Assembly: GCF_030035675.1 (NCBI RefSeq)
Contig: NC_084480.1
Span: 117,181,738 to 117,245,737 of the forward strand
Source: Rhineura floridana
Taxonomy: Eukaryota > Chordata > Lepidosauria > Squamata > Rhineuridae
Direction: 5' to 3'
DNA length: 64,000 nucleotides
Shown here: one piece after another, positions 1 through 10,820 of the stretch
Layout of the letters: each line of letters begins with the position of its first letter
Numbering within the stretch: position 1 is the first letter of the stretch
Program-made: the position numbers and the translations under genes
Notes under the pieces: generated by a model
Told to the model about the DNA's origin: nothing
Seen by the model: only the letters and a program-made list of their open reading frames with translations
The model's database searches: none

Positions 1-1061
1 TCTGGTCCCTACAGGCAGCTCTGCTGTCTGGTATTCCGCCAGCCCAAAGCCTCCTGAACAGCTATTGGATGCCACGGAGCTTTCCACCAGCACCCCTTCC
101 ACCGGCTTCCCATGAGTTGGATTGCCCTGTTATTCAGGCATTTGTATTAAAAGTATTCCACAATAATTCATTTTTGTTCCACAATAATATTCATTAGGTA
201 GAATGCTGTACAATGATAACAAATTACTTCAAGTAATATCCCAAATAACACACAAGGGTTTTTTTTAAAAAGAAGGATTATTTAACATTTTACCTTTTAG
301 AAAAATATGTTCCTTTTAACACAACTTTTGCTTGTACTCAAACCAAGTAAATTATTTCAGAACAAGACATTCCTGTTAATACTAGTGGGATACAATGGCC
401 CACTATTGAGAAATTCATATCTCAGTTTAATAAGCCAAGACATGAATGAGATTATTGCCCACGCATGCAGCCTATTTGCTTTTCCCTTTATGTGAGCAAT
501 GATTAAAGTTAGAAATATTTAATAAACCACAATTTTCCATTTTGTCTGAACTGCAAAACTGTGGTTACCAACTTTGGAACAAGTCAGGTCTTAAACGATG
601 GCTTTAAGTTGGTTTGATCCTGGCTTGCTCAAAAGCTGATAACTACACTCGAGACACTGTTCGTCATCTGAGGCCCTTCTCTGCATCCAATTCCCAAGAG
701 ATTATTTTTTCACAGACATTTCCCAATAAAGAAAAATAAGTTGTTTTCAAAAGCAGATAAGAGTCCATTCTTTCATGTTACATCTGTTTGAATTTTGTAT
801 GCAATGCCTGCACTAGGATGAACAATTGTGCTCCATATCTGTGAGGCTTTTTATTATAGAGCCCAAGCTTCTATAAAGGGATTGAGCTGCAAAATAAAAA
901 TGCACTTCTGACCCCTCAGACTACTATCTGGGGAATAAAATGGCCCCTGAGAATACAGAAGAGGTTGTATATCCCTGGAAGAACCTGTTCATGGTTCTCC
1001 ACATATCTAACATCTTATATATTACCTTCCCATTAATACATTTTATCACTTACTAAACCAT

Positions 1062-1192
1062 GAGGAGGCTAACCTGTGGCCCTCCAGATGATGCTGAACC
1101 ACAGTTCCCATCATGCTTGGCTGTTAGCCATGCTGGCTGAGTCTAATGGGAGTTGTAGTTCAGCAAATCTGGACAGTCACAAGTTAGCCACC
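1062..1192. mobile_element. Palindromic MITE (family C, copy 1)
   Basis: The inverted repeat starts GGCTAACCTGTGGCCCTCCA, has inner arms around CCCATCATGCTTGGC and GGGAGTTGTAGTTC, and ends AAGTTAGCCACC. It resembles the common squamate hAT-type foldback; boundaries are approximate. Confidence 0.6.
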
Positions 1193-1689
1193 GCTGTCCA
1201 GAACAATCTACATAGTTATGGTTTTAATTGCGACTGGTATTTTTCTGTCATCCTACACATATTAGTCATATAAACAGCAGTAATAATTAATATGCCCCAA
1301 AGCAAGAACCTTTCAAAGGCCCTACGTTGATAAGACATTGTGGACATTGCACAGGTGAAGCCAGATACTATCACCTGTATTCTAGAACTCCTGCCAACGA
1401 ACAGACAAGCTGCATTTTAGCACATCTTCACCTTTGTATTATGTGGCAAACACAATTGTATGGACAAAACATGGTAACGTGGCTGGTAGTTCAAACACAT
1501 CTATTTAAACAACCTGATAGGCACATCTGGGGTGCTTTAGTGTATGTACCCAGCTACTGAAAGGCACACATGCTTGTCTCCAACCTGATATGGGAAACAA
1601 TAATGTAACACTGGTAAATGCATAACAATAGTGTGCCACATAACATGTGTAGTTCCTCTAAAACTAATGCTGCGTAGTTTATCGTGCAT

Positions 1690-1812
1690 TTTATGTATCT
1701 TTACTGCATTTTGTATTTTAGCAATTGTTACTGTATTGTGACTTTAAACTGTTGTAAATGGCTCTGAGTGGCACTTAAAGGGCAGGATAGAAATGTTTAT
1801 ATAAATACATAA
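1690..1812 (+). mobile_element. L2-like LINE 3' tail
   Basis: TTGTATTTTAGCAATTGTTA, TAAATGGCTCTGAGTGGCAC, GGCAGGATAGAAATGTTTATATAAATA: the terminal tail only. Confidence 0.5.
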
Positions 1813-2190
1813 AACTGCTTTGCTTAAAACACAGTTTAGAATTGGCAGGCATCTGCGTCAATGTCATGGATGTGATCCAAAGATCCATATGGTGAACTCT
1901 ACTTTCTCCTATAGATTTGCATGCCTTTCCTTAAAGGTCTAATGAATTTTGTAGTAACTTTATGTATTCAGAGCTAATTTTTTTTCTTTGTGTATAGCAT
2001 CCTCCTTGATTCACTTTTCATTTGCTAAATCACTGGAAACACTTTTGTACATGTATAAATGTCAATCCAAATTCATAAAATAAAGAACTGCTTCAAATAT
2101 TAAAACGTCATCATACGGTTAACAAAGTCATCATTCATCAGTCAGTGAACATAACTAACATGTATCTTGCAAGTAAAACTTTTTTCTTAC

Positions 2191-2329
2191 CCAATTAACT
2201 TTTTTAAGTGGTTCAAAGTAATAACAGTGACAGAAATCAAGTAGCAGTGTATAAGCACTGAGAAGTTTTGTGTAGAAGCATAACTGCAAAAACAGCCAGT
2301 GATTATCTTCACCAACACAGTTATTAATC
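2191..2329 (-). CDS. ZDHHC21: ZDHHC21 internal coding exon (after the DHHC motif)
   Basis: This exon encodes residues 123-168, starting INNCVGEDNHWLFLQ and ending PLKKVNW. It is the end of the zinc-binding cysteine-rich domain followed by the third membrane segment. It starts after a good acceptor (TTTTCTGCAG) and stops at a GTAAGA donor. Its length (139 bp, one base plus 46 codons) completes the Trp codon split from the upstream exon at 3391-3502, so the phases agree. The following exon, which should carry the fourth membrane segment and the C-terminal tail, was not found between 1 and 2190 and is presumably left of the window. Compared with human ZDHHC21 from memory, the cysteine-rich part is almost unchanged and the membrane part is more divergent. 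Confidence 0.95.
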
Positions 2330-2654
2330 CTGCAGAAAACAGTGTAAATAGAGGAAATGGTGTGTTAGTGGTTTCCACATTTTAACTCTGAAACAGCCCT
2401 GACAAGCCAAACCAATGACCTTCAAGCAGGGAAACATGGCATCTCTTGGTAGATAAAAGAAGCAGGGCAGAGGGAAGGATGTTCATTACTGCTCTGTACT
2501 TCTGCTCCTTCACTTGCCTCTGTTTGTAGAGTCTTTAGCTGCCCAGTCCTACTAGCCATCTCGGCCTTTTACAGACAGTGCCAAGGCGGTTCTTGGTATA
2601 TAGGGGGATCTGAGGGAGAATCTACCATTCTTGCTACAAAAGGGGTGGGGGCAG

Positions 2655-2825
2655 GGATTAGGGGAAGGGCCATAGGTCTCACTGGTAGAGCATCTGCCTT
2701 ACATGCAGAAGGTCCCAGGTTCAGTCCGTGGCATCTCCAGACAGCTGCTGCCAGTCAGTGTAGTCAATACTGAGCTAGACAGACAAATTGTCTAACTCAT
2801 TTTAAGGCAGCTTCCTATGTTCCTC
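2655..2825 (+). mobile_element. tRNA-derived SINE (family S1)
   Basis: A-box-like TGGTAGAGCATCT and B-box GGTTCAGTCC give a pol III promoter. The body is CAGTGTAGTCAATACTGAGC and it ends AAGGCAGCTTCCTATGTTCC. Copies of the same family are at 7227, 11785 and 29628. Confidence 0.75.
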
Positions 2826-2899
2826 TACTAAATCAGGCTTCTATTTTGTAATCAGAATCAACATATACTCCCAGTTTGGATGGTGTGAAGTGATTAAAC

Positions 2900-3090
2900 A
2901 CAGAAGTCTCCAATTAACCATGGTTACCCATTTCATCCAAACTGGGAAACAATGGTTACCAGGCTCAGAACAACCTGGGTATTAAGTCAACTTCAAACCA
3001 TGTCTCAAGATTCTGGCTTGAGCTGAACTTGGTGACCACAGTTTTCCTATTTAGATGAAATGGGTTAATTGGAGACATCTGGATTTCATT
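2900..3090. repeat. Foldback sequence, family unknown
   Basis: AAGTCTCCAATTAACCATGG at about 2910 is complementary to GGGTTAATTGGAGACATC at about 3063, and CCCATTTCATCC pairs with AGATGAAATGGG. Probably an old MITE; ends not resolved. Confidence 0.4.
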
Positions 3091-3390
3091 AATGGTTAAC
3101 CATGAAGGGAGGACAGAAGGGGCTACAAGTGCAGGCAAAAGGTTCAGATGGTACTTGGAAATAAAATTTATACTCTAGTATTAATGATACATTTCCAAAG
3201 CTTAATTTTGAAAACCAACTTTTATACTGTACCTTAAATCCTAAAGTCATTTTTTTGGTTCCTGATCTTCCTGATGATATCATTGCTATGAAATTAGCAA
3301 CTATTAGGAAAGCATCATGAGTCAAACAGTGATTAAATTAGTAGTCACTGTGCCAAAAGAGGATGCAATGGGGCAATAAACAGGTCTTAC

Positions 3391-3502
3391 CATGGACAAT
3401 GATGATCCATTCTCCTAACACAGTGTCCACATCGGCTGCAGTGGTGGGAACGCTTTGGTCTCATCATATTACATTTATTACATAATTCCCAAAAGTCTCT
3501 TT
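3391..3502 (-). CDS. ZDHHC21: ZDHHC21 internal coding exon carrying the DHHC catalytic motif
   Basis: This exon encodes the core of the DHHC cysteine-rich domain: [19 protein letters not shown], then [16 protein letters not shown]. The Asp-His-His-Cys tetrapeptide falls at residues 117-120, counted from the start codon at 13068, and Cys120 is the expected acyl-carrier nucleophile. Zinc-ligand Cys and His residues are all present. The family transfers palmitate from CoA to cysteines of membrane-associated proteins at the Golgi and plasma membrane. The acceptor is a T-rich tract ending in TAG, the donor is GTAAGA, and the phase is 2/2. The 7.3 kb intron upstream and the 1.06 kb intron downstream contain repeats. 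This is the most diagnostic exon of the gene. Confidence 0.97.
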
Positions 3503-3993
3503 CTAAAAAAAGAAAATGCAGATCAGGTTAAAAGAAAATAAAGAATTGTCACTGTTTTTGCTTCCCTTTGGGAATAGAAAACAGACTTTTAGAGTACAAA
3601 AATGTCCCTCATATTCATCCAAAACCTTGAAGAGGTAACCTGAATAGTTGAAAGTCTATTTGCTTGATTAAGTTCAAAACATCCACATTTGTTTTTGAGA
3701 TTTCAGGAACTCTTTTTGAAAGTGTTGTATAGATCTCTTTTTAAGCTTTTCTACACATATATGCACATTCAAAGAGACTTATGGTTAATAAAAAATTAAA
3801 ATAAAAAATAAAAGTAAAAGAATAAAAAATATAAAAAGTTAAAAACAAAAACAGTACAAAAGGCAGTGGAGCAACACTTTTTAGGAAGAGTACACAACAG
3901 AAGCCCTCCAAAAGCCTTCCAAAGTTAAGAACCAAATTCCTGGGAGAAATGTTTTTGACTGGCATCTAAAGATGAATAATGATAGCACTAGGC

Positions 3994-5045
3994 GTACCTT
4001 CCTGGGAAGAGCGGTCCACAAACAGGGGGTGCGTCACTGAGAAGGCCCGTTCTCGTGTTGCTACCCTCTGCATTTCAGAGGGGGCACAAGAAGGGTCTCC
4101 AATGCTGAGCACAGGGTTCAGGTTGGTACATATAGGGAGAAGCAGTCTTTGAGATATTGGGGTCCTGAGCCATATAAGGCTTTATAGGTCAAAACCAGCA
4201 CTTTGAATTGAGCCCAGGAACTAATTGGTAGCCAGTGCAGTTGCGCCAGAATTGGTATTATGTGCTCGAACTGCCTTGTCCCAGTGAGTAGTTTGGCTCG
4301 TGAATTCTACACTGTCTTCAAAGGCAGCCCCATGTATAATGCAATGCAGTACTCCAACTCAGAGGTTACCAGAGCATAGACAACAGAAGTCAGGGTATCC
4401 CTGTCCAGATAGGGTCGCAGCTGGACCACCAGCTGAAGCTGATAGAAGGCATTCCTAGCCACCGAGGCCCCTTGAGCCTCAAGTGACAATAGTGGATCCA
4501 GAAGTACTCCCAAGCTACGTATCTGCTCCTTCAGAGGGAGTGTAATTCCATCAAGATCAGGCTACAACCCCTCCATCTGGTCTAGGGAACCATGCGCTAA
4601 CAGTGCCTCACTCTTCTTCTACAAGAAGCTTGTAGATTCAGCTTCTGTTTATTGGCTCTTATCCAATCCATTACTGAGACAAGACACCAGTCTAGCATAT
4701 CCACTGCCACACTTGGAGTTATAAAGGAGAGATAGAGTTGTGTGTCGTCAGCATATTGCCGTCAACTTACTCCAAATCTCTGGATGACCGCATTCAGTGG
4801 TTTCATGTAGATGTTAAATAGCATGGGAGACAAAATTGAACCCTGCGGAACCCCACATTGGAGGCTCCCCAAGCATCACTCCCTGACAGCGACCATCCAA
4901 GCAGAACCAGAACCACCGCAGAGCAGTGCCATCTACTTACAACTTGGACAGCCGCTCCAGAAGAATACCATTGCTGATGGTATCAAAAGCCACTGAGAGA
5001 TCAAGGAGGATTAATAGGGACACACTCGCCCTATCTAGATGCATC
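3994..5045 (-). mobile_element. L2-like LINE, RT C-terminus and 3' part
   Basis: The minus strand encodes GVLLDPLLSLEAQGASVARN, AFYQLQLVVQLRPYLDRDTL and SVVYALVTSELEYC, closely matching the copy at 25233-27572. Further 5' the plus-strand text (GCATGGGAGACAAAATTGAACCCTG) is the antisense of the RT block around SVLSPMLF. Old, with several breaks. Lies in the ZDHHC21 intron between exons 10821 and 3391. Confidence 0.75.
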
Positions 5046-6426
5046 TAACTGAATTGTACCTATATATGCAATGGGTTGAACATTAATTTTGCTTCTGAGA
5101 ATGCATTTAATGTTGAAAATGCTCATTCACAAATAAAAGGATTTGCATCCAAAGATTTCCTTCTTCTGGTGGAAGGCAACCTTTGGATGTAACCCATAGG
5201 AATGATTATTTGCTATATATGAAGAGGTGGCATAATTTTATTTTCATGCCTGAGCATGTCAAAATTAATGCTTAAAATAAAAGTGACCTGCTCTAAAATA
5301 GATATGCAATGAGACAAAATGACATTTACATGGCCTAATGCCTCTCACTACACACAAGTCATATACAGAATTATTTTATAGAATATTTCAACAATTTCTT
5401 ATTGGATTTATATATATAGACTCAGTTTTAAGTCTTCTGCTGAAAGCTGCCATGTTTTTCATCTTGCTGAAAAATGATATCATTTACACATTGGCAGTAT
5501 GGAAACCCAATATTCAAGATCATTAAACTAGTAATAATGCCAGATGGGAAACTGATTTTCAATCTGTTCCCATAAAGCCAATGTCACAAAGGTGTTACTC
5601 TTTAATAAGAGAGTTACCATTAACAGAAGGCAAGTTTTCCAATGTGATTTAAAACAGGCAACAAAATGCATCTGACCATACCAGTTTGTGCAGTAATACA
5701 GAAACAAAGAGATGAAATCATATCTGAAATAATATTCAGTGTATATTAACATGACACAAAACAGTCTATATTACCAGGATACAAAACATCATCCATAATC
5801 TCCTTCATTTTTATTTTAAAACAAAGTTTGTAGAACAAACTACTTAAAGCTCTTAATTCAGTGAAATCCAGAGGAGTGTGCGTATCAGAAAGTAGAAGTA
5901 GCGAAGTACATTGTGTTTTATTAAAAAGTAAATCTGGAGAATTTAAATCTGTTGGTACAAATCTCTTGGAACCATTTACAGTGGTATTGATGCATGAGCC
6001 GTGACTTTAAAAACCATTCTTGCTTTTTCTGAACCTCTAAAATAACCCTATAGTGGCTTACTGACTAATACACTTTGCTTCCACCTATAGCAATTCTAGA
6101 AATTCTAGAATCGTATCCCAACCCTAGAATCTGCTTCATCCAGAGAGTGCCCATAGGTCCTTTCCTGTCACGCGCCCATCATTCTACACCAAACATGAAC
6201 CTACACTATCTTTCTATTGTTCTATTGTTGCTTTCAGCCTGTGACTCTTTTTTCCAGCCTTTGCCCCCTTCCTATTCCAGACCTTCCTTCCTCTCCCTCC
6301 TGCCCCTTTGCTACTTAATTTCTCATCCTTTCCAACAGCTTCTTCCCCCCCTTTCAAATCTACACATAGGCATTGTATAGCCCTCACCCCTTTTGACACT
6401 TTCAGCCAAAGGTCAAAGTAGCATAT
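5046..6426. other. Intronic sequence, nothing recognised
   Basis: AT-rich ZDHHC21 intron with short open frames only, lacking any family resemblance. Confidence 0.5.
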
Positions 6427-6434
6427 ATCCGGAA

Positions 6435-6772
6435 TAGGGTTGCTAGGTTCTTGGCCTGAGACTGATCCTGTACCTTTAGAAGAAGAGAAAGTCAGCCAAG
6501 TGCAGGTGTTCTTGCAACGCTGTAATGGGAAAAACCACAAGGTGGAATTCTCCCTTCCCCCTGCACAACTTTTAAAGATACAGAAGACCTCTTGGTTGCC
6601 AGGCCAGGCTTCCAAGAGGTCTTCTGTATCTTTAAAAGTTGGGGAGGGGGGAGGGAGAATTCCACCTTGTGGTTTTTCCCCTTAGAGAGTTGCAAGAACA
6701 CCTGCACTTGGCTGACCTTCTCTTCTCCTAAAGATACAGGATCAGTCTCAGGCCATGGACCTGGTAACCCTA
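6435..6772. mobile_element. hAT-type foldback MITE (family A, copy 1)
   Basis: A 338-bp near-complete inverted repeat: the two halves, of about 165 bases each, are roughly 90% complementary and meet near 6602. Ends are TAGGGTTGCTAGG and CCTGGTAACCCTA. An exact 8-bp duplication ATCCGGAA flanks it (6427-6434 and 6773-6780), which is the hAT signature. It has no coding capacity. The related copy 2 lies at 16191-16407. Confidence 0.85.
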
Positions 6773-6984
6773 ATCCGGAACCACTTCCTGGTGGTTGTTT
6801 GGCACAATAACTGAGCAGCTTAAAAGCACACAGGACAATTCAATTTTAGAATTGTCATTAAGATGAAAATCACAGAAAATGATAATCCTGAGTGGGGAAT
6901 GGGGGATCCTCTCAGGTAATTGCAATATGGAGGACGGCAGGCAGGGTATAAATGGAAGAACTGCTTCCTGAGATATCATGGACT

Positions 6985-7215
6985 CAGGCTGCATTAGGCT
7001 TTAAAGGTCAACACCTAACTGAATTTAGCTTGGAAATAAATTGACAACCAGTGGAGCTCATGAAGGATTCAGATTATATGTTTTCAGTGGCTATAAACTG
7101 ATAAAGGTCAAGCTGCTGCATTCTGGGCTACCTATAATTTCTGGACTGGCTTCAAGGGCATCCCCATGTAAAGCACATTACATGATCAAGTCAAGGGATT
7201 AACAGTGCACACATG
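6985..7215 (-). mobile_element. L2-like LINE fragment, antisense
   Basis: GGCTTTAAAGGTCAACACCT, GAAATAAATTGACAACCAGTGG and GCTGCATTCTGGGCTACC correspond to the antisense of the HWLPV...FKVL..FKAL region of L2-like elements. Strongly decayed. Confidence 0.5.
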
Positions 7216-7226
7216 ACAGTAGTAAG

Positions 7227-7412
7227 GGCTGTAGCTCAGTGGTAGAGTGTCAGCCTTGTGTGCAAAATGTCCCAGGTTCAATCCCCCATGGCATCTCCAG
7301 GCAGGGCTGGGAATGTCCCCTGCCTGAAACCCTGGAGAGCCGGTACCAGTCAGTGTACAGAACTAGATGGACCAATGGTCTCACTCTGTATAAGGCAGCT
7401 TCCTATGGTAGT
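7227..7412 (+). mobile_element. tRNA-derived SINE (family S1)
   Basis: Starts GGGCTGTAGCTCAGTGGTAG (A box) with B box GGTTCAATCC, then the body CCTGCCTGAAACCCTGGAGA and the end AAGGCAGCTTCCTATGG. Better preserved than the copy at 2655. Confidence 0.8.
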
Positions 7413-7898
7413 GACCGAATTATTAATTTCTATCAACCAAAGCTGATAGAACACTCTCCTGATCAGAATGAACTCCAGGAACACCCCAAACTATGAACCT
7501 GCATCGACAGCTGGCATTTTCCCTAAACCTCAGTAAACTGAAGTGTCCACCATCAGCATCTCCATCTCCTTTGATTCATTTTCAGTCTATTTACCTTCCT
7601 TCAGTCCATTACTGACTTCAATCATTCAAGGATTCCACTTTTATAATTTTATACCTTTAAAGTCTTCCAACAGCCTGAATCCAGGAAACTTTAAGGGTTG
7701 CCTCCACCCATATGAACCTACTCTCACACTTTGCTCAGCACCAGTGGCACTCCCCCATGTCCTGCTGCCATCTGAGCTTTCAAGGATAAGCATGCGCAAT
7801 GGTGTTTTCTTGGTAGTTGCACATTAGTTTTGGAAAGCCATCCTCAGGAAAGCCTGCGCAGTACAATCTTTGGTTGGCCATGTACCAGAACACAAAAT

Positions 7899-7909
7899 TG
7901 GCTCTTTGG
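7899..7909 (+). repeat. Target-site duplication, left (L1-type element)
   Basis: TGGCTCTTTGG, repeated exactly at 9931-9941 directly after the A-run of the element at 7910-9930. Confidence 0.8.
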
Positions 7910-8682
7910 TACTAGCCACGGACTTCCGGGAAGGGTGATTCGCCTGTGCTGCCTCTGAGACAAGCTCTTGTCTCAGAAGAAGCTTTTTCAGCTTTAATCA
8001 GTCAGAATGTGTTTTTTTTGACTGGTTAAGATTTTCTCCCGGTCAGGGAGAAACGTGAGATTAACCACAAAGCCTGTTTTTGTTGGGAGGACTGGATTTC
8101 ATTAATTTATGAGAGAAAGTTCAGCCAGCGAATGCCGGACGGACTTCCATCAAAGCTCTTGCTGATTAAGCGACACGTTTATCTTTTCTTCAAAGAAAAA
8201 CGAACTAAAAGGCAAGCATCCTTCTTTCCATTTTTTTTTTTACTTGGTTTAAATTGTTGCACCAAAAAGAGATTTGTCAATGAATCAGCTATAAAGAACT
8301 GGGTGAGTTAAAAAATTTCTCTTTCACTCACGAAACTAAGGAGGAAAGAAATCGAAAAAAGCTTATCTTTGTTTTTATTGCAAAAAGCAGGCCTGGAAGT
8401 GCATTCTAAAGATATTAACGGAAGAGGGATTTTTATTTCGAGGAGGGAAAAAAATAAACAAATTTGATTTATGAACTTTGGAGTATTATGTCTGGAACTA
8501 TTTTTTTTTTTTGGTCTATTTCATTTTGATGAATCTGCTTACTCACGACGCCACTAACTGTTTGAAGCTGGGAACTAAACTTGTTTTGTTTTCCGGAATA
8601 TATAAGAGATAAGACAGGCTGTATTGATGTCTGCAAGCCTGAAACATTAACCCAATTGTGGCTGAAATAATTTTTTGTTTTT

Positions 8683-9321
8683 GTGGTTTTAAGAATGACA
8701 ACCAGGAAAGTGACTGAGACCATGGAAGAAATTATGTTTCAGAAAATAATGAGTGAGATTGAGATAATGAAACAAACCCTGAGACAGGGCAGACAGGAGA
8801 TGAAAATTGAACTTAGCAAAATGATGCAGGAGTTTAAAAAAATAGGGGATTCTGTGAAAGAGGATTTTGATGGGATTAGAGATAAGAAAAGAAAAATTAA
8901 AGGGAAGATACAAGCCATGGAGACTGGAACAAATGAGGAATTGGAAAAAGATCTGGAGTTTACGGATGTTAGAAATAAAGTTTACTGTTTGGAATTCAAC
9001 ATTGTCTCTGAAGAAACTAATGAAGATATTAGTGATAAAGTTATCAACGTCTTGGATAATTTTCTTGACTGGAATGATGTGATGGAGCTTGACATAGAAA
9101 AAATCTATGGAATTAATTACAAATATGTGACAATGGAAAAACTCTTAAGAGATGAGCCAGTGCATTTTGTAAAAAAGAAGAGCAGAGAAGTGACTTTACA
9201 ACAATATTTCAGCAACATATTTAGAATTGATGGCAAGGACATATTTGTGAAGGGGGAAATTCCCATCAGACTCTTGTTATATGACTATGGCTATGACAGC
9301 AAGATCATCATGAGATACTGA
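8683..9321 (+). CDS. L1-type ORF1 protein (nucleic-acid-binding chaperone)
   Basis: The frame gives 212 codons; an internal Met at 8695 (MTTRKVTETMEEIMFQK) may be the true start. Residues 10-85 are rich in Lys, Glu and Met with heptad-like spacing, consistent with the coiled coil that trimerises L1 ORF1p. From about residue 95 an RRM-like stretch begins (RNKVYCLEFNIVSEETNEDI), followed by LDIEKIYGINYKY and a C-terminal part with VHFVKKKSREVTLQQY and GEIPIRLLLYDYGYD. The pattern EIxKIYxxN...VxFVKKxxR is that of squamate L1 ORF1. The ORF is open throughout, suggesting recent insertion or retained function. No ORF2 follows. Confidence 0.75.
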   Translation: MVLRMTTRKVTETMEEIMFQKIMSEIEIMKQTLRQGRQEMKIELSKMMQEFKKIGDSVKEDFDGIRDKKRKIKGKIQAMETGTNEELEKDLEFTDVRNKVYCLEFNIVSEETNEDISDKVINVLDNFLDWNDVMELDIEKIYGINYKYVTMEKLLRDEPVHFVKKKSREVTLQQYFSNIFRIDGKDIFVKGEIPIRLLLYDYGYDSKIIMRY

Positions 9322-9657
9322 TAATGGATGAGTGGATACTGAAACCACTGGATTTAACAGGACTATTGAAGATGGAAGATGGAATTAATATTGATAATGG
9401 AAGAATGGTTATGGAAATTATTGGACCTAATAGATTCGACGAGATGGATTAATCGATATGTTTATTTGGATTATGGCTATGACAACAAGATTATTATGGG
9501 ATACTGATAATGGAAGAATGGCTACTGAAATTACTGGATTTAACAGGATTATTGAAGATGGAAGATGGAATTAATATAGATAATGGAGGAATGGCTATTG
9601 AAATTACTGGACCTAACAGATTTGAATCAGATGGATTAAGCGACATGTTTATTTGGA
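9286..9657 (+). repeat. Tandem duplication of about 186 bp in the L1-type element
   Basis: Two successive copies start TATGGCTATGACA (9286 and 9472) and end TTTATTTGGA (9470 and 9657). The first copy includes the last codons of ORF1. Within each, a shorter imperfect motif (GGATTTAACAGG.. / GGACCTAACAGA..) recurs. Confidence 0.75.
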
Positions 9658-9979
9658 GAAAAATTGAAAGATATATCTCTCAAGGAATTGAAATCTCTTT
9701 TGGACTTTTTGTGGAAAGAATAAAGTAATGTTTATGAGATTTGATGATTAATTAAGATAACTACTGGAGGAAAGTGATTTTGTAATATAATTTTAGAGAC
9801 AGGATTGTTATATATTGTAGATCTATGGTTGATCTGCGACAAATCGGAAGTCAACATATTTTTTTGTATAATTGTTTTTGTTTTGTGTTTTTTGTTTTTG
9901 AAAATTTGAATAAAAATTATTTAAAAAAAATGGCTCTTTGGAAAGGTATGTGGGAATGGTCTGATTTCTGGGCATGTTA

Positions 9980-10226
9980 CTGACAGCAGTGAACTGGTGT
10001 ACGGGAGCTGACCTCCTGACACTGGTGTCACTGCAGATTACCAGGACTGGAATGGGGTGTGGGCAGGGAGGCGGGATTCGGGGTGTGCAGATGCACCAGT
10101 AGAAGCACCAGAATGACTCTGATGGTGCGTCCATGTAGCCCACTGCACCACCCCAACCCTGTTCAGGCACGCTGCAGCGATGCTGCTGTCAGGAGGACAG
10201 CTTCACTACACCACACCAGCTGCTAC
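9980..10226. repeat. Foldback repeat (family E, copy 1)
   Basis: About 245 bp. The left arm, GAGCTGACCTCCTGACACTGG, pairs with the right arm near CTGCTGTCAGGAGGACAGCTT. GC-rich for this window and noncoding. A relative lies at 51988-52234. Confidence 0.6.
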
Positions 10227-10344
10227 TGGCTACCAATGCATTTTTACTTTAATAATATACATTATTACTTTAATTTGTTGTTCACTGCTTTGAATGTCAA
10301 GTATTTTTAATGGATTAGCAGGACACATAGTCTTTGACATTACT

Positions 10345-10720
10345 GCTGCTACTAAATAAATGCCACCATCACACCTGGTGCAAACAGAAAGGAGCAACAG
10401 AGCTTGATGCCATTAGCATAACAACTGTGCTTTGCCCCAAATCCCTGGGCAACCTCATCCAGTGGTTTCCTGTAGCGATTAAAGAGCATGGGAAATAAAA
10501 CAGAAGAACCCTCAAAATACCACAGGTGATTACATTGTAGTCTATCTGCATCACCTTCTGGAACCTCCCTGTGAGAAAGAACAGAACCACTGCAATGCAC
10601 TGCACTGCTCACTCAGTCCATGAAGGATATTATTGGTTGATTATATTGAAAACTGCTGAGAGATCTGGGAAAATCAACAGAATCACATGCCCTGCTCAGG
10701 GTGACCACGGTTGTTTCTAC
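10345..10720 (-). mobile_element. L2-like LINE fragment (RT core)
   Basis: The minus strand encodes VLFPMLFNRYRKPLDEVAQG followed by FGAKHSCYANGIKLCCSF, the decayed PQGSVLSPMLFN...YADDTQLY block. It ends about 100 bases short of the ZDHHC21 exon at 10821. Confidence 0.65.
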
Positions 10721-10820
10721 CACAAACCCTGCTGGAAACTCAGATTGAAATGAATCAATATTTTTGAAACTACACCTTTTTTTAAACAACAACAACAACA
10801 ACATAAAGTAATGTCTGTAC

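Larger units (their letters stand above)
1..2190. other. ZDHHC21 intron, otherwise unassigned
   Basis: Apart from the MITE (1062-1192) and the L2-like tail (1690-1812), I see no exon or element. I searched the minus strand for the expected fourth membrane segment of ZDHHC21 and did not find it. Positions 1-130 are relatively GC-rich and unexplained. Confidence 0.5.
7910..9930 (+). mobile_element. ORF1-only (HAL1-like) L1-type element
   Basis: This is a 2.02 kb unit with a 5' region of about 770 bases, a single ORF (8683-9321), and an AT-rich tail ending GAATAAAAATTATTT plus eight A's. It is bracketed by an 11-bp duplication, TGGCTCTTTGG, at 7899-7909 and 9931-9941, so both ends are real. No endonuclease or reverse transcriptase sequence lies between the ORF and the tail, so it must have been mobilised by a partner L1. 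Mammalian HAL1 elements are the known analogue. A 186-bp tandem duplication lies after the ORF. It sits in the ZDHHC21 intron between coding exons 10821 and 3391, antisense to the gene. Confidence 0.8.

Noticed and set aside
1841-1990. Possible next ZDHHC21 exon
   Set aside because: Translation in all minus frames gives stops and none of the expected fourth-membrane-segment residues.
6214-6615. 133-codon minus-strand frame and overlapping frames on both strands to 6810
   Set aside because: They arise from the palindromic MITE at 6435-6772 and its flank, with mirrored peptides on the two strands.
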